Source: Actinokineospora pegani (GTDB lineage Bacteria; Actinomycetota; Actinomycetes; Mycobacteriales; Pseudonocardiaceae). Taken from it: a stretch of DNA of 64,000 bases. The notes beneath the pieces are model-generated. The model saw only the letters and a program-made list of their open reading frames with translations, was not told the origin of the DNA and did no database searches. The stretch lies in assembly GCF_009745975.1 (NCBI RefSeq), contig NZ_WHOL01000098.1, forward strand, positions 124,001-188,000. Direction: 5' to 3'. This document shows, in pieces, positions 28,070 through 37,358 of the stretch (position 1 is the stretch's first letter; each line of letters starts with the position of its first letter). Made by a program: the position numbers and the translations under genes.

Positions 28070-31000
28070 GTGCCCGAGAAACCCTCCCCAGGCTGGATTC
28101 GCCGCCTCTGGGTCGCGTGCTGGAAGCACCGCGGCCTGGTCCTGGCGTCCCTGGCGGCGTCCGTGGTCAGCGTCGGCTTCCAGGCCGCGGGGCCGCTGTT
28201 GATCAAGTTCGTGGTCGACGACGCCGTCGCGGGTCAGACCGAGCGGCTGACCTGGCTGGTGGCGGCGCTGGTCGGCATGGAGCTGCTGACCTTCGGGGGC
28301 GCGTTCCTGCGCCGGTACCTGGGCGGGCGGCTGGCCCTCAACGTCCAGCACGACCTGCGGCAGGCGGTGTTCGGCGCGGTGCAGCGCCTCGACGGGGGCA
28401 AGCAGGACGCGCTGCGCACCGGGCAGGTGGTGTCGCGTTCGATCACCGACCTGCAGTTGGTGCAGGGCTTGCTGATGATGGTGCCGATGTCGGTGGGCAC
28501 GGTGGTGTTCGCCGTCGCGGCGCTGGCGGCGATGCTGTACCTGTCGCCGCTGCTGACCCTGGTGGCGCTGGTGGTCACGCCGGTCGTCGCCTACACGGCG
28601 GCGCGCAGCAAGCGGACGCTGTTCCCCGCGACGTGGTCGGCCCAGCAGCGGGCCGCCGACCTGGCCCAGCACGTCGAGGAGGCGGTGACCGGCGTCCGGG
28701 TGGTGAAGGGGTTCGGCCAGGAGGCGCGCGAGGTCGCCCGGCTGGAGAAGACCGCGCGCGAGCTGTTCGGCGAGCGGATGCGCGCGGCCAGGCTGACCTC
28801 GCGCCCGGCGGCGACGCTGGTGGCGATGCCGTCGGTGGGGCAGGTGGCCGTGCTGGCGCTGGGCGGGTACCTGGCGCTCAACGGGCAGGTCACCCTGGGC
28901 ACGTTCCTGGCCTTCGCCAGCTACGTGGCCAACCTGGTGGGCCCGACCCGGCTGCTGTCCAGCCTGCTGATCAACGCGCAACTGGCGCGGGCGGGCGTGG
29001 AGCGGGTGCACGAGCTGATCGACTCGCAGCCGGACGTGGTCGACCGGCCGGACGCGCGCGCGGTGCCGGACGGGCCGGTCGAGGTGGAGCTGGACGCGAT
29101 CACCTTCGGGTACACCCGCAGCGAGCCGGTGCTCTCCGATGTGTCGCTGCGCGTTTCGCCGGGCGAGACGTTGGCCTTGGTCGGCACGGCGGGGTCGGGC
29201 AAGTCGACCGTGTCCCTGCTGCTGCCCCGGTTCTACGACGTGCAGGCCGGGGCTGTCCGGGTCGGCGGGATCGACGTGCGCGACCTGCGGCTGGAGTCGT
29301 TGCGGACCACCGTGGGGGTGGTGTTCGAGGAGGCGTTCCTGTTCTCCGACACCATCCGCGCGAACATCGCCTACGGCAGACCGGGCGCCACGGCGGCCGA
29401 CGTGGAGGCGGCGGCGCGGGCGGCGCAGGCGCACGGGTTCGTCAGCGCCCTGCCCGAGGGCTACGACACGGTCGTCGGCGAACGCGGGCTCACGCTGTCC
29501 GGCGGGCAGCGGCAGCGGGTGGCGCTGGCCAGGGCCCTGCTGTCGGACCCGAGGGTGCTGGTGCTCGACGACGCGACGTCCGCTGTGGACACCGCGACCG
29601 AGTCGGCCATCCACGACACGCTCCGGGAGGTCACCGCCGAGCGGACCACGCTGCTGGTGGCGCACCGGCGGTCGTCGCTGGCGCTGGCCGACCGGATCGC
29701 CGTGCTCGACGGCGGGCGGTTGGTCGACGTCGGACCGCACGCGGAGCTGGTGGGGCGGTGCGAGCTGTACCGGTCGCTGCTGGCCGGGCCGGAGGACACC
29801 CTCGAGGCCCCGCAGCGCCGCGACGTCGATGAACTGGCGCCCGGCGAGGACGGGACGACAGCACGGCTCTGGCCCGCGCACGTCGAGGAGGAGCCGACCG
29901 CGGGCGGGGCGCGCGCGGCGGCGCAGAGCGGCGTCGGCGGCCCGGGCTCGCAGGCATCGGCGCTGGGCGGGATGCCCGCCACCGAGGACCTGCTGGCCGA
30001 CGTGGCCGCCCTGCCACCGGCGAGCGAGCGGCCCCGGTTGGCCGGGGAGGACCCGAGAGCGCCCGACCCGGGGTTCCGGCTGCGTGGGCTGCTGCGCCCG
30101 GCGCGGGTGGCGCTGCTCGGGGTGCTGGCCCTGGTCCTGCTTGACGCGCTGGTCATCATGGCGCTGCCCGCGATGTTCCGGCAGGGCGTTGACGCGGGCG
30201 TGCTCACCGGGACGCAGGGCGCGCTGTGGGTGGCCACCGGGGTGGCCGCGCTGCTGGTGGCCGTGCAGTGGGCGGAGACGGCGGCGACGACCGTGCTCGC
30301 CGCGCGGGTCGGCGAGCGGCTGCTGTACGTGCTGCGGGTGCGCAGCTTCGCGCACCTGCAGCGGCTCGGGCTCGACTACTACGAGCGCGAGATGGCCGGG
30401 CGGATCATGACCAGGATGACCACCGACGTCGACGCGCTGTCGACGTTCCTGCAGACCGGCCTGACCTCGGCGGCGGCCAGCCTGCTGACGGTGCTGGGGG
30501 TGACGGTGGCGCTGCTGGTCACCGACGCGTCGCTGGCCTGGGTGGCGCTGCTGGTGCTGCCGGTCGTGATCGTCGCGACGGTGGTCTTCCAGCGGCTGTC
30601 GTCGACGGCCTACGCCCAGGCCAGGGAGCGGGTCAGCGCGGTCAACGCCGACATGCAGGAGAACGTGTCCGGGCTGCGGGTCGCGCAGGCCCACACCCGC
30701 GAGGGTCGGTCGGCGGAGGCGTTCGCCGAGCGCAGCGACGCCTACCGGCGCAGCAGGCTGCGGGCGCAGCGCTACATCGCGACGTACTTCCCGTTCGTCA
30801 GCATGCTGTCCGGGTTGGCGCAGGCCGCCGTGCTGGTGGTGGGCGCGACCCGGGTCGCCGAGGGGACGCTGTCCCCGGGGGTGCTGCTGGCCTTCCTGCT
30901 CTACCTCGGGCTGTTCTTCGCCCCCGTCCAACAGCTCTCCAGCGTGTTCGACGGCTACCAGCAGGCCAGGGTGGGCCTGGTGCGCATCGCCGAACTGCTG

Positions 31001-31810
31001 CGCACCCCCACCTCGGTCCCCGCCGCCCAGGACCCGGTCCCGGTGCCGGAACGCCTGCGCGGCAAGGTCGAGCTGCGCGGGGTCACCTTCCGCTACCCGG
31101 GCACCGAGACCCCCGCCGTCAGCGGGCTGTCGCTGACCGTGGAGGCGGGGGAGACGGTGGCGCTGGTCGGCGCGACGGGGGCGGGCAAGTCCACCGTCGT
31201 CAAGCTCATCGCCCGGTTCTACGACCCGACCGAGGGGGCCGTCCTGGTCGACGGGGTCGACCTGCGCTCCTACGACCTGTCCGCCTATCACGGCCGCCTC
31301 GGTGTGGTGCCCCAGGAAGCGCACCTGTTCACCGGGGACGTGGCCCGCAACGTCGCCTACGGGGACCCCGACGCGGGCGCGCCGCGCATCGAGGAGGCGG
31401 TGCGCGCGGTGGGCGCCCTGGACATGGTGGCCACGCTGCCGCACGGTTTCCGGCAGCCCGTAGGCGAGCGCGGCCAAGGGCTCTCCGCGGGCCAGCGCCA
31501 GTTGTTGGCCCTGGCGCGGGCCGAGCTGGTCCGCCCCGATGTGCTGCTGCTCGACGAGGCCACCGCCGCGCTGGACCCGGCGACCGAGTCCACCGTCCTG
31601 GCCGCCAGCGAGCGGCTCGCCCACCGGCGCACGACCTTCGTCGTGGCGCACCGGCTCGCGACCGCGGCCAAGGCCGACCGGATCGTGGTCTTCGACCACG
31701 GCCGGATCGTCGAGCAGGGCACCCACGCCGACCTTCTGGCCAAGGATGGCGCCTACGCCCACCTGTGGCGCCTCGGGACCGCCCAGCCCACCCCGCAGGA
31801 GGCAGGCTGA
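28070..31810 (+). CDS. Fused ABC exporter with two membrane and two ATPase domains
   Basis: A 1246-residue protein arranged TMD-NBD-linker-TMD-NBD, like the mycobacterial multidrug exporter Rv0194. NBD1 has Walker A GTAGSGKST (near 374), signature LSGGQRQRVALARAL and Walker B ending VLDDATSAVD, so the catalytic Glu is Asp. NBD2 has GATGAGKST (near 1034), LSAGQRQLLALARA and a canonical LLDEATAALDP. The pump is therefore asymmetric, with one degenerate ATP site as in heterodimeric exporters. A charged linker of about 110 residues joins the halves. Each TMD shows the usual six hydrophobic helices. The GTG start is the only good one nearby. Confidence 0.92.
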   Translation: MPEKPSPGWIRRLWVACWKHRGLVLASLAASVVSVGFQAAGPLLIKFVVDDAVAGQTERLTWLVAALVGMELLTFGGAFLRRYLGGRLALNVQHDLRQAVFGAVQRLDGGKQDALRTGQVVSRSITDLQLVQGLLMMVPMSVGTVVFAVAALAAMLYLSPLLTLVALVVTPVVAYTAARSKRTLFPATWSAQQRAADLAQHVEEAVTGVRVVKGFGQEAREVARLEKTARELFGERMRAARLTSRPAATLVAMPSVGQVAVLALGGYLALNGQVTLGTFLAFASYVANLVGPTRLLSSLLINAQLARAGVERVHELIDSQPDVVDRPDARAVPDGPVEVELDAITFGYTRSEPVLSDVSLRVSPGETLALVGTAGSGKSTVSLLLPRFYDVQAGAVRVGGIDVRDLRLESLRTTVGVVFEEAFLFSDTIRANIAYGRPGATAADVEAAARAAQAHGFVSALPEGYDTVVGERGLTLSGGQRQRVALARALLSDPRVLVLDDATSAVDTATESAIHDTLREVTAERTTLLVAHRRSSLALADRIAVLDGGRLVDVGPHAELVGRCELYRSLLAGPEDTLEAPQRRDVDELAPGEDGTTARLWPAHVEEEPTAGGARAAAQSGVGGPGSQASALGGMPATEDLLADVAALPPASERPRLAGEDPRAPDPGFRLRGLLRPARVALLGVLALVLLDALVIMALPAMFRQGVDAGVLTGTQGALWVATGVAALLVAVQWAETAATTVLAARVGERLLYVLRVRSFAHLQRLGLDYYEREMAGRIMTRMTTDVDALSTFLQTGLTSAAASLLTVLGVTVALLVTDASLAWVALLVLPVVIVATVVFQRLSSTAYAQARERVSAVNADMQENVSGLRVAQAHTREGRSAEAFAERSDAYRRSRLRAQRYIATYFPFVSMLSGLAQAAVLVVGATRVAEGTLSPGVLLAFLLYLGLFFAPVQQLSSVFDGYQQARVGLVRIAELLRTPTSVPAAQDPVPVPERLRGKVELRGVTFRYPGTETPAVSGLSLTVEAGETVALVGATGAGKSTVVKLIARFYDPTEGAVLVDGVDLRSYDLSAYHGRLGVVPQEAHLFTGDVARNVAYGDPDAGAPRIEEAVRAVGALDMVATLPHGFRQPVGERGQGLSAGQRQLLALARAELVRPDVLLLDEATAALDPATESTVLAASERLAHRRTTFVVAHRLATAAKADRIVVFDHGRIVEQGTHADLLAKDGAYAHLWRLGTAQPTPQEAG

Positions 31811-32276
31811 CAAGCACCCTCATTTACCCCGTTGCGCGGGTGGTCAAACCTGCCGCAGGTCGCCCAGAACCCACCGCTCGGCGACCCAGGGGTCCGAATC
31901 GTGCCGAGAAACGGACTTATCGGATGGCGAACGGCCGCTACCGACGCGCGGCGGGAAGCCGAACAGCTCAAGCACGCTAGACCGTCTTCCGTAGCACGCC
32001 GTACTCCGGCGCACCCCTCGACGGACCGTGTGACACAGGACCACTTGACCGGTCCCACCACACAGAACACCCCGCCTGTCCGGAGATAACCGCCCGTCGC
32101 TCATGATCGGCCGCTCGTCGGCGTGACGGCCCACTGGATCGTGTACTGAACCGATGCAGGCCATGAGGTGGCTCACGGGTACCAGGTTGATTCCCGTTTG
32201 GCAGTACCCGAGGACTAGCCTGGCGGGAGTTGTGCTCATTACCAGATCGAGAGATGGATAGAGGCGAGAGCCAGCC
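31811..32276. other. Intergenic region before kgd, no gene seen
   Basis: This 466-bp stretch is less GC-rich than the genes around it and contains no reading frame of convincing composition on either strand. It should hold the kgd promoter and a long leader. A TTGACC hexamer at 32045-32050 has no good -10 partner at the usual distance, so no promoter is asserted. Confidence 0.5.
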
Positions 32277-35200
32277 GTGTCCAGCAGCAGTCCCGCGTCA
32301 CAGTTCGGTGCCAACGAGTGGCTCGTCGAGGAGATGTACGAGCAGTTCCTCGCGGACCCGCAGTCGGTAGATTCCGCGTGGCACGATTTCTTCGCGGACT
32401 ACAAGCCCACCCCGCGCGCCGCCGGGTCAGCGCAGGCCGAGGCGGGGAGTGACACGGCGCAGGCCGCGACCACGACGACCGCCACCAGGCCCAAGCCCCC
32501 CGCCGCCGAGAAGGCCGCCACGCCGGAGCGGGCGGCGTCCGACAAGGCCGCCTCCGACAAGGCCCCGACCAACGGCTCCGCGCCGAAGGCGGCGGCCAAG
32601 CAGGCCGACAAGCCCGCGCCGCCGGTCACCAAGCCCGCGCCGTCGGCCAAGCCGGACGCCCCGTCCAAGGCGCCCGCCGCCGCGGCCGCGAAGGCCTCCT
32701 CCGGGCAGGGCGCGGAGCACAAGCCGCTGCGCGGCCCGGCCGCGGCCATCGCCAAGAACATGAACGCCTCGCTGACGCTGCCGACGGCGACGAGCGTGCG
32801 GGCGATCCCGGCCAAGCTGCTGGCCGACAACCGCATCGTGATCAACAACCACCTCAAGCGGACCCGGGGCGGGAAGGTCTCCTTCACCCACCTCATCGGC
32901 TTCGCCATGCTGCGCGCGCTGCAGGCGTACCCGAACATGAACCGGCACTACGCCGAGGTGGACGGCAAGCCCTCGGTCGTCACCCCCGAGCACGTCAACT
33001 TCGGCCTGGCGATCGACCTGCCCGGCAAGGACGGCTCGCGCAACCTGGTGGTCGCCTCCATCAAGGGCAGCGAGGACATGACGTTCTCGCAGTTCTGGCA
33101 GGCCTACGAGGACCTGATCCGCAAGGCCCGCGGCGGCGCGCTGACCGCGGACGACTTCTCCGGCACCACCATCTCGCTGACCAACCCGGGCGGCATCGGC
33201 ACCAACCACTCGGTGCCCCGCCTGTCGGTGAACCAGGGCACGATCCTGGGCGTCGGCGCGATGGAGTTCCCGGCCCCGTTCCAGGGCGCCAGCGAGAAGA
33301 CGCTGATCGAGATGGGCATCAGCAAGATCATCACGCTGACGTCCACCTACGACCACCGGATCATCCAGGGCGCGGAGTCCGGCGAGTTCCTGCGCGAGAT
33401 CCACCGCCTGCTGCTGGGCGAGGACAACTTCTACGACGACATCTTCACCTCGCTGCGGATCCCCTACGAGCCGATCCGCTGGACCGAGGACCTCACCCTC
33501 GATGGCGTCGACAAGACCGCCAGGGTGATCGCGCTCATCGACGCGTACCGCACCCGCGGCCACCTGATGGCCGACACCGACCCGCTGAACTACCGCCAGC
33601 GCAAGCACGCCGACCTCGACGTGCTCTCGCACGGGCTCACGCTGTGGGACCTCGACCGCGAGTTCTCCGTGGGCGGCTTCGCGGGCAAGGAGCGGATGAA
33701 GCTGCGCGACGTCCTCGGCGTGCTGCGCGACTCCTACTGCCGCACCGTCGGCGTCGAGTACACCTACATCCTCGACCCGGCCGAGCGGCTCTGGATCCAG
33801 AACCGCGTCGAGGTGCCGCACGAGAAGCCCGCCGCGGCGGTGCAGAAGTACGTGCTGTCCAAGCTCAACGCGGCCGAGGCGTTCGAGACGTTCCTGCAGA
33901 CCAAGTACGTCGGGCAGAAGCGGTTCTCGCTCGAGGGCGGCGAGTCGGTCATCCCGCTGCTGGACACGGTCCTGGACAAGGCAGCCGAGTTCGAGTACGA
34001 CGAGGTCGTCATCGGCATGCCGCACCGCGGCCGCCTCAACGTGCTGGCCAACATCGTCGGCAAGCCGATCGCGCAGATCTTCCAGGAGTTCGAGGGCAAC
34101 CTCGACCCGGGCCAGGCGCACGGCTCCGGCGACGTGAAGTACCACCTGGGCGCGGAGGGCAAGTACTTCCGCATGTTCGGCGACGGCGAGACCCGGGTGG
34201 CGCTGACGGCGAACCCGTCGCACCTGGAGACCGTCGACCCGGTCCTCGAGGGCATCGTCCGCGCCAAGCAGGACCTGCTCGACAAGGGCGGCGAGGGTTT
34301 CACCGTGCTGCCCGTCGCGCTGCACGGCGACGCCGCGTTCGCCGGTCAGGGCGTGGTCGCCGAGACGCTGAACCTGTCGCTGCTGCGCGGGTACCGCACC
34401 GGCGGCACCGTGCACGTGATCATCAACAACCAGGTCGGCTTCACCACCGCCCCGGAGAACTCGCGCTCGTCGCAGTACGCGACCGACGTGGCGAAGATGA
34501 TCCAGGCTCCGGTGTTCCACGTGAACGGCGACGACCCGGAGGCCTGCTACTGGGTCGCCCGGCTGGCGATGGACTACCGCCAGGCGTTCAACAAGGACAT
34601 CGTCATCGACCTGATCTGCTACCGCCGTCGCGGGCACAACGAGGGCGACGACCCCTCGATGACCCAGCCCGGGATGTACGACGTCATCGACACCAAGCGC
34701 TCGGTCCGCAAGGGCTACACCGAGTCGCTGATCGGCCGCGGCGACATCTCCGTCGAGGAGGCCGAGAAGGCGCTGCGCGACTTCTCCTCGCAGCTCGAGC
34801 ACGTGTTCAACGAGGTGCGGGAGCTGGAGAAGCACCCGATCTCGCCGAGCCCGTCGGTCGAGTCCGAGCAGCAGGTGCCCGCCAAGCTGGCCACCGGCGT
34901 CAACCGCGAGGTGCTCGAGCACATCGCCGACGCCCACATGGACCTGCCCGAGGGCTTCAACCCGCACCCGCGGGTCAAGCCGGTGCTGGAGCGCCGGGTG
35001 AAGATGGCCCGCGAGGGCGGCATCGACTGGGCGTTCGGCGAGCTGCTGGCGTTCGGGGCGCTCAACCTCGAGGGCCGCATGGTCCGGCTGGCCGGTCAGG
35101 ACTCCCGGCGCGGCACGTTCACCCAGCGGCACGCCGCGGTGATCGACCGCAAGACGGGCAAGGAGTACCTGCCGCTGCAGAACCTGTCCGAGGACCAGGG

Positions 35201-36050
35201 CCGGTTCATGGTCTACGACTCGGCGCTGTCGGAGTACGCGGCGCTGGGCTTCGAGTACGGCTACTCGGTGGCGAACCCGGACGCGCTGGTGCTGTGGGAG
35301 GCGCAGTTCGGCGACTTCGTCAACGGCGCGCAGTCGGTCATCGACGAGTACATCTCCTCGTCCGAGGCCAAGTGGGGCCAGCTCTCCGACGTCGTCGTGC
35401 TGCTGCCGCACGGCCACGAGGGCCAGGGCCCCGACCACACCTCGGGCCGCATCGAGCGCTGGCTGCAACTGTGCGCCGAGGGCTCCATGACCGTGGCGGT
35501 GCCCTCGACCCCGGCGAACTACTTCCACCTGCTGCGCCGCCACGCCCTCGACGGCGTGCAGCGCCCGCTGGTGGTGTTCACGCCGAAGTCGATGCTGCGC
35601 AACAAGGCCGCGACCTCCCCGGTCGAGAACTTCCTCGAGGGCACCCGGTTCGAGTCGATCATCGACGACAGCGCGGTCGACCCCGCGGGCGTCAGCAAGA
35701 TCCTGTTCGTGTCCGGCAAGCTCTACTACGAGCTGGTCGCCGAGCGCGAGAAGCGCGGGGTCACCGACACCGCCATCGTGCGCGTCGAGCAGCTCTACCC
35801 GGTGCCGGAGCGCAAGCTGGGCTTGGTGTTCGAGCGCTACTCCAACGCCCAGGACGTGCGCTGGGTCCAGGAAGAGCCCGCCAACCAGGGCTCGTGGCCG
35901 TTCTACGGCCTGATCCTGCCGGAGCTGTTCCCGGACCGCCTCTCGCGCATCACGCGCGTGTCGCGCAGGCCGATGTCGGCCCCGTCGGCCGGGTCGAGCA
36001 AGGTGCACGAGCTGGAGCAGCGGGCGCTGATCGCCAAGGCGTTCGACTGA
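32277..36050 (+). CDS. kgd: Multifunctional 2-oxoglutarate dehydrogenase/decarboxylase
   Basis: A 1257-residue actinobacterial E1o-E2o fusion of the TCA cycle. The N-terminal helix ([20 protein letters not shown]) is followed by an Ala/Lys/Pro-rich linker, an E2-type acyltransferase domain without a lipoyl domain (active His in [15 protein letters not shown]) and a ThDP-dependent E1 domain ([49 protein letters not shown]). It decarboxylates 2-oxoglutarate and, with E2p/E3 partners, yields succinyl-CoA. In relatives the FHA protein GarA/OdhI inhibits it. GTG start, monocistronic, followed at once by a strong terminator. Confidence 0.97.
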   Translation: MSSSSPASQFGANEWLVEEMYEQFLADPQSVDSAWHDFFADYKPTPRAAGSAQAEAGSDTAQAATTTTATRPKPPAAEKAATPERAASDKAASDKAPTNGSAPKAAAKQADKPAPPVTKPAPSAKPDAPSKAPAAAAAKASSGQGAEHKPLRGPAAAIAKNMNASLTLPTATSVRAIPAKLLADNRIVINNHLKRTRGGKVSFTHLIGFAMLRALQAYPNMNRHYAEVDGKPSVVTPEHVNFGLAIDLPGKDGSRNLVVASIKGSEDMTFSQFWQAYEDLIRKARGGALTADDFSGTTISLTNPGGIGTNHSVPRLSVNQGTILGVGAMEFPAPFQGASEKTLIEMGISKIITLTSTYDHRIIQGAESGEFLREIHRLLLGEDNFYDDIFTSLRIPYEPIRWTEDLTLDGVDKTARVIALIDAYRTRGHLMADTDPLNYRQRKHADLDVLSHGLTLWDLDREFSVGGFAGKERMKLRDVLGVLRDSYCRTVGVEYTYILDPAERLWIQNRVEVPHEKPAAAVQKYVLSKLNAAEAFETFLQTKYVGQKRFSLEGGESVIPLLDTVLDKAAEFEYDEVVIGMPHRGRLNVLANIVGKPIAQIFQEFEGNLDPGQAHGSGDVKYHLGAEGKYFRMFGDGETRVALTANPSHLETVDPVLEGIVRAKQDLLDKGGEGFTVLPVALHGDAAFAGQGVVAETLNLSLLRGYRTGGTVHVIINNQVGFTTAPENSRSSQYATDVAKMIQAPVFHVNGDDPEACYWVARLAMDYRQAFNKDIVIDLICYRRRGHNEGDDPSMTQPGMYDVIDTKRSVRKGYTESLIGRGDISVEEAEKALRDFSSQLEHVFNEVRELEKHPISPSPSVESEQQVPAKLATGVNREVLEHIADAHMDLPEGFNPHPRVKPVLERRVKMAREGGIDWAFGELLAFGALNLEGRMVRLAGQDSRRGTFTQRHAAVIDRKTGKEYLPLQNLSEDQGRFMVYDSALSEYAALGFEYGYSVANPDALVLWEAQFGDFVNGAQSVIDEYISSSEAKWGQLSDVVVLLPHGHEGQGPDHTSGRIERWLQLCAEGSMTVAVPSTPANYFHLLRRHALDGVQRPLVVFTPKSMLRNKAATSPVENFLEGTRFESIIDDSAVDPAGVSKILFVSGKLYYELVAEREKRGVTDTAIVRVEQLYPVPERKLGLVFERYSNAQDVRWVQEEPANQGSWPFYGLILPELFPDRLSRITRVSRRPMSAPSAGSSKVHELEQRALIAKAFD

Positions 36051-36061
36051 TCTGGAACACT

Positions 36062-36099
36062 GCGGAACCGCCGGGGCGTGCTCGCCCCGGCGGTTCCGC
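36062..36099 (+). terminator. Perfect 17-bp hairpin terminator after kgd
   Basis: GCGGAACCGCCGGGGCG (36062-36078) and CGCCCCGGCGGTTCCGC (36083-36099) pair perfectly around TGCT, 11 bp after the kgd stop. The loop sequence is followed by CGTTCTCT rather than a long T run, which is usual for actinobacteria. Confidence 0.85.
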
Positions 36100-36119
36100 C
36101 GTTCTCTAGGGAGTTCACG

Positions 36120-36299
36120 TTGTACTTCACCGATCGCGGCATCGAGGAGCTGGAGGAGCGCCGCGGCGAGGAGCAGGTCAGCCTGTCCTGGCTCGCCGAC
36201 CGGATGCGCGCCTTCGTCGACCTCCACCCCGACTACGAGAACGCCGTGGAGCGCCTGGCCACCTTCCTGGCCCGCGACGACGACGATCCCGAGGACTGA
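36120..36299 (+). CDS. Small DUF6104 family protein
   Basis: A 59-residue acidic protein, MYFTDRGIEELEERRGEEQV at the start and VERLATFLARDDDD at the end, which matches the DUF6104 family of actinomycetes. TTG at 36120 is proposed because AGGGAG lies 6 bp upstream and the family begins with YFTDRGIEEL; the longer frame from 36078 would run through the terminator hairpin. Its function is unknown. Its stop abuts the stop of the convergent aldo/keto reductase gene. Confidence 0.8.
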   Translation: MYFTDRGIEELEERRGEEQVSLSWLADRMRAFVDLHPDYENAVERLATFLARDDDDPED

Positions 36300-37286
36300 T
36301 CACCAGGCGTAGGCCTCCGGAGCGGGCTTGGAGCCCTGCGGCCCCGGCGCCGGGAACAGCTCGTCCAGCTTCGCCAGCACCTCGTCGTCCAGCGTGGTCT
36401 CCAGCGCCCGCAGCGCCCCGTCCACCTGCTCGACCGTCCGCGGCCCGATGATCGGCCCGGTCACGCCGGGCTGGGCCAGCACCCAGGCCAGCCCGATGTC
36501 GGCCGGGTCCTGCCCGCGCGCCTCGGCCAGGTCCTCGAACGCCCGCAGCGCCTCCCGGTGCTTGGCCACCCCGCTGGCCGCCCGCTCGGAGTTCCCCCGC
36601 GACCCGGTGCCCTCGCGCCCCTTGCGCAGCACGCCGCCGAGCAGCCCGCCCGCCAGCGGGGACCAGGGGATCACCCCGAGGCCGTAGTGCCGCGCGGCCG
36701 GGAGCACCTCCAGCTCGGCGAACCGGTTGAGCAGGTTGAAGATCGACTGCTCGCTGACCAGGCCGAGGAACCCCCGCTGCCGCGCCGCCTCCTGGGCCTG
36801 CGCGATGTGCCACCCGGCGAAGTTCGACGACCCGAAGTACAGCACCTTCCCCTGCTGGCGCAGCACGGAGAAGGCCTCCCAGATCTCGTCCCACGGGGTG
36901 TCCCGGTCGACGTGGTGCATCTGGTAGAGGTCGATGTGGTCGGTCCGCAAGCGCTTCAACGACGCGTCGGCCGCCCGCCGGATGTTGAGCGCCGAGAGCT
37001 TGTTGTCGTTGGGCCAGTCCCCCATCGGCCCGTACAACTTGGTGGCGAGGACGGTCTTGTCCCGCCGCCCACCACCCAGGGCGAACCAGCGCCCGATGAT
37101 CTCCTCGGTCAGCCCCTTGGTCCCGCCGTACACGTTCGCCGTGTCGAAGAAGTTGATCCCGTGCTCGTGCGCCTGATCCATGATCGTCCGGCTGTCCTCC
37201 TCCGAGGTCTCCGGCCCGAAGTTCATGGTCCCCAGCACCAACCGGGAAACCGACAGCCCACTGCGTCCGAGGTTCGTGTACTCCAT
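36300..37286 (-). CDS. Aldo/keto reductase
   Basis: A 328-residue NADPH-dependent oxidoreductase of the YghZ/Kv-beta-like group. Conserved parts are MEYTNLGRSGLSVSRLVLGT at the start, the catalytic Tyr in FFDTANVYGGTKG, Lys in VLATKLYG, His in YQMHHVD and the cofactor segment PIIGPRTVEQ near the end. The ATG at 37286 fits the family start. It is divergent from the NACHT gene with 72 bp between the start codons, so promoters overlap. The physiological substrate is unknown. Confidence 0.93.
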   Translation of the reverse strand: MEYTNLGRSGLSVSRLVLGTMNFGPETSEEDSRTIMDQAHEHGINFFDTANVYGGTKGLTEEIIGRWFALGGGRRDKTVLATKLYGPMGDWPNDNKLSALNIRRAADASLKRLRTDHIDLYQMHHVDRDTPWDEIWEAFSVLRQQGKVLYFGSSNFAGWHIAQAQEAARQRGFLGLVSEQSIFNLLNRFAELEVLPAARHYGLGVIPWSPLAGGLLGGVLRKGREGTGSRGNSERAASGVAKHREALRAFEDLAEARGQDPADIGLAWVLAQPGVTGPIIGPRTVEQVDGALRALETTLDDEVLAKLDELFPAPGPQGSKPAPEAYAW

Positions 37287-37358
37287 GCCTCCAACGTAAC
37301 CCCGGAGCCGCTCCAGGTCGGTGTACCGTGCCTCATTCCAAATCGAGGGGGACCTAAC

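Noticed and set aside
28034-31813. Minus-strand open frame of about 1259 codons opposite the fused ABC exporter
   Set aside because: Low-complexity His/Arg/Gln/Gly composition and a complete, motif-rich gene on the other strand.
32427-36227. Minus-strand open frame opposite kgd
   Set aside because: The plus-strand Kgd protein has all family motifs; the opposite frame is a shadow with skewed composition.
36558-37358. N-terminal extension of the NACHT protein over the aldo/keto reductase gene
   Set aside because: The extension is antisense to a good reductase gene and has shadow composition. TTG at 37359 has a ribosome site and begins protein-like sequence.
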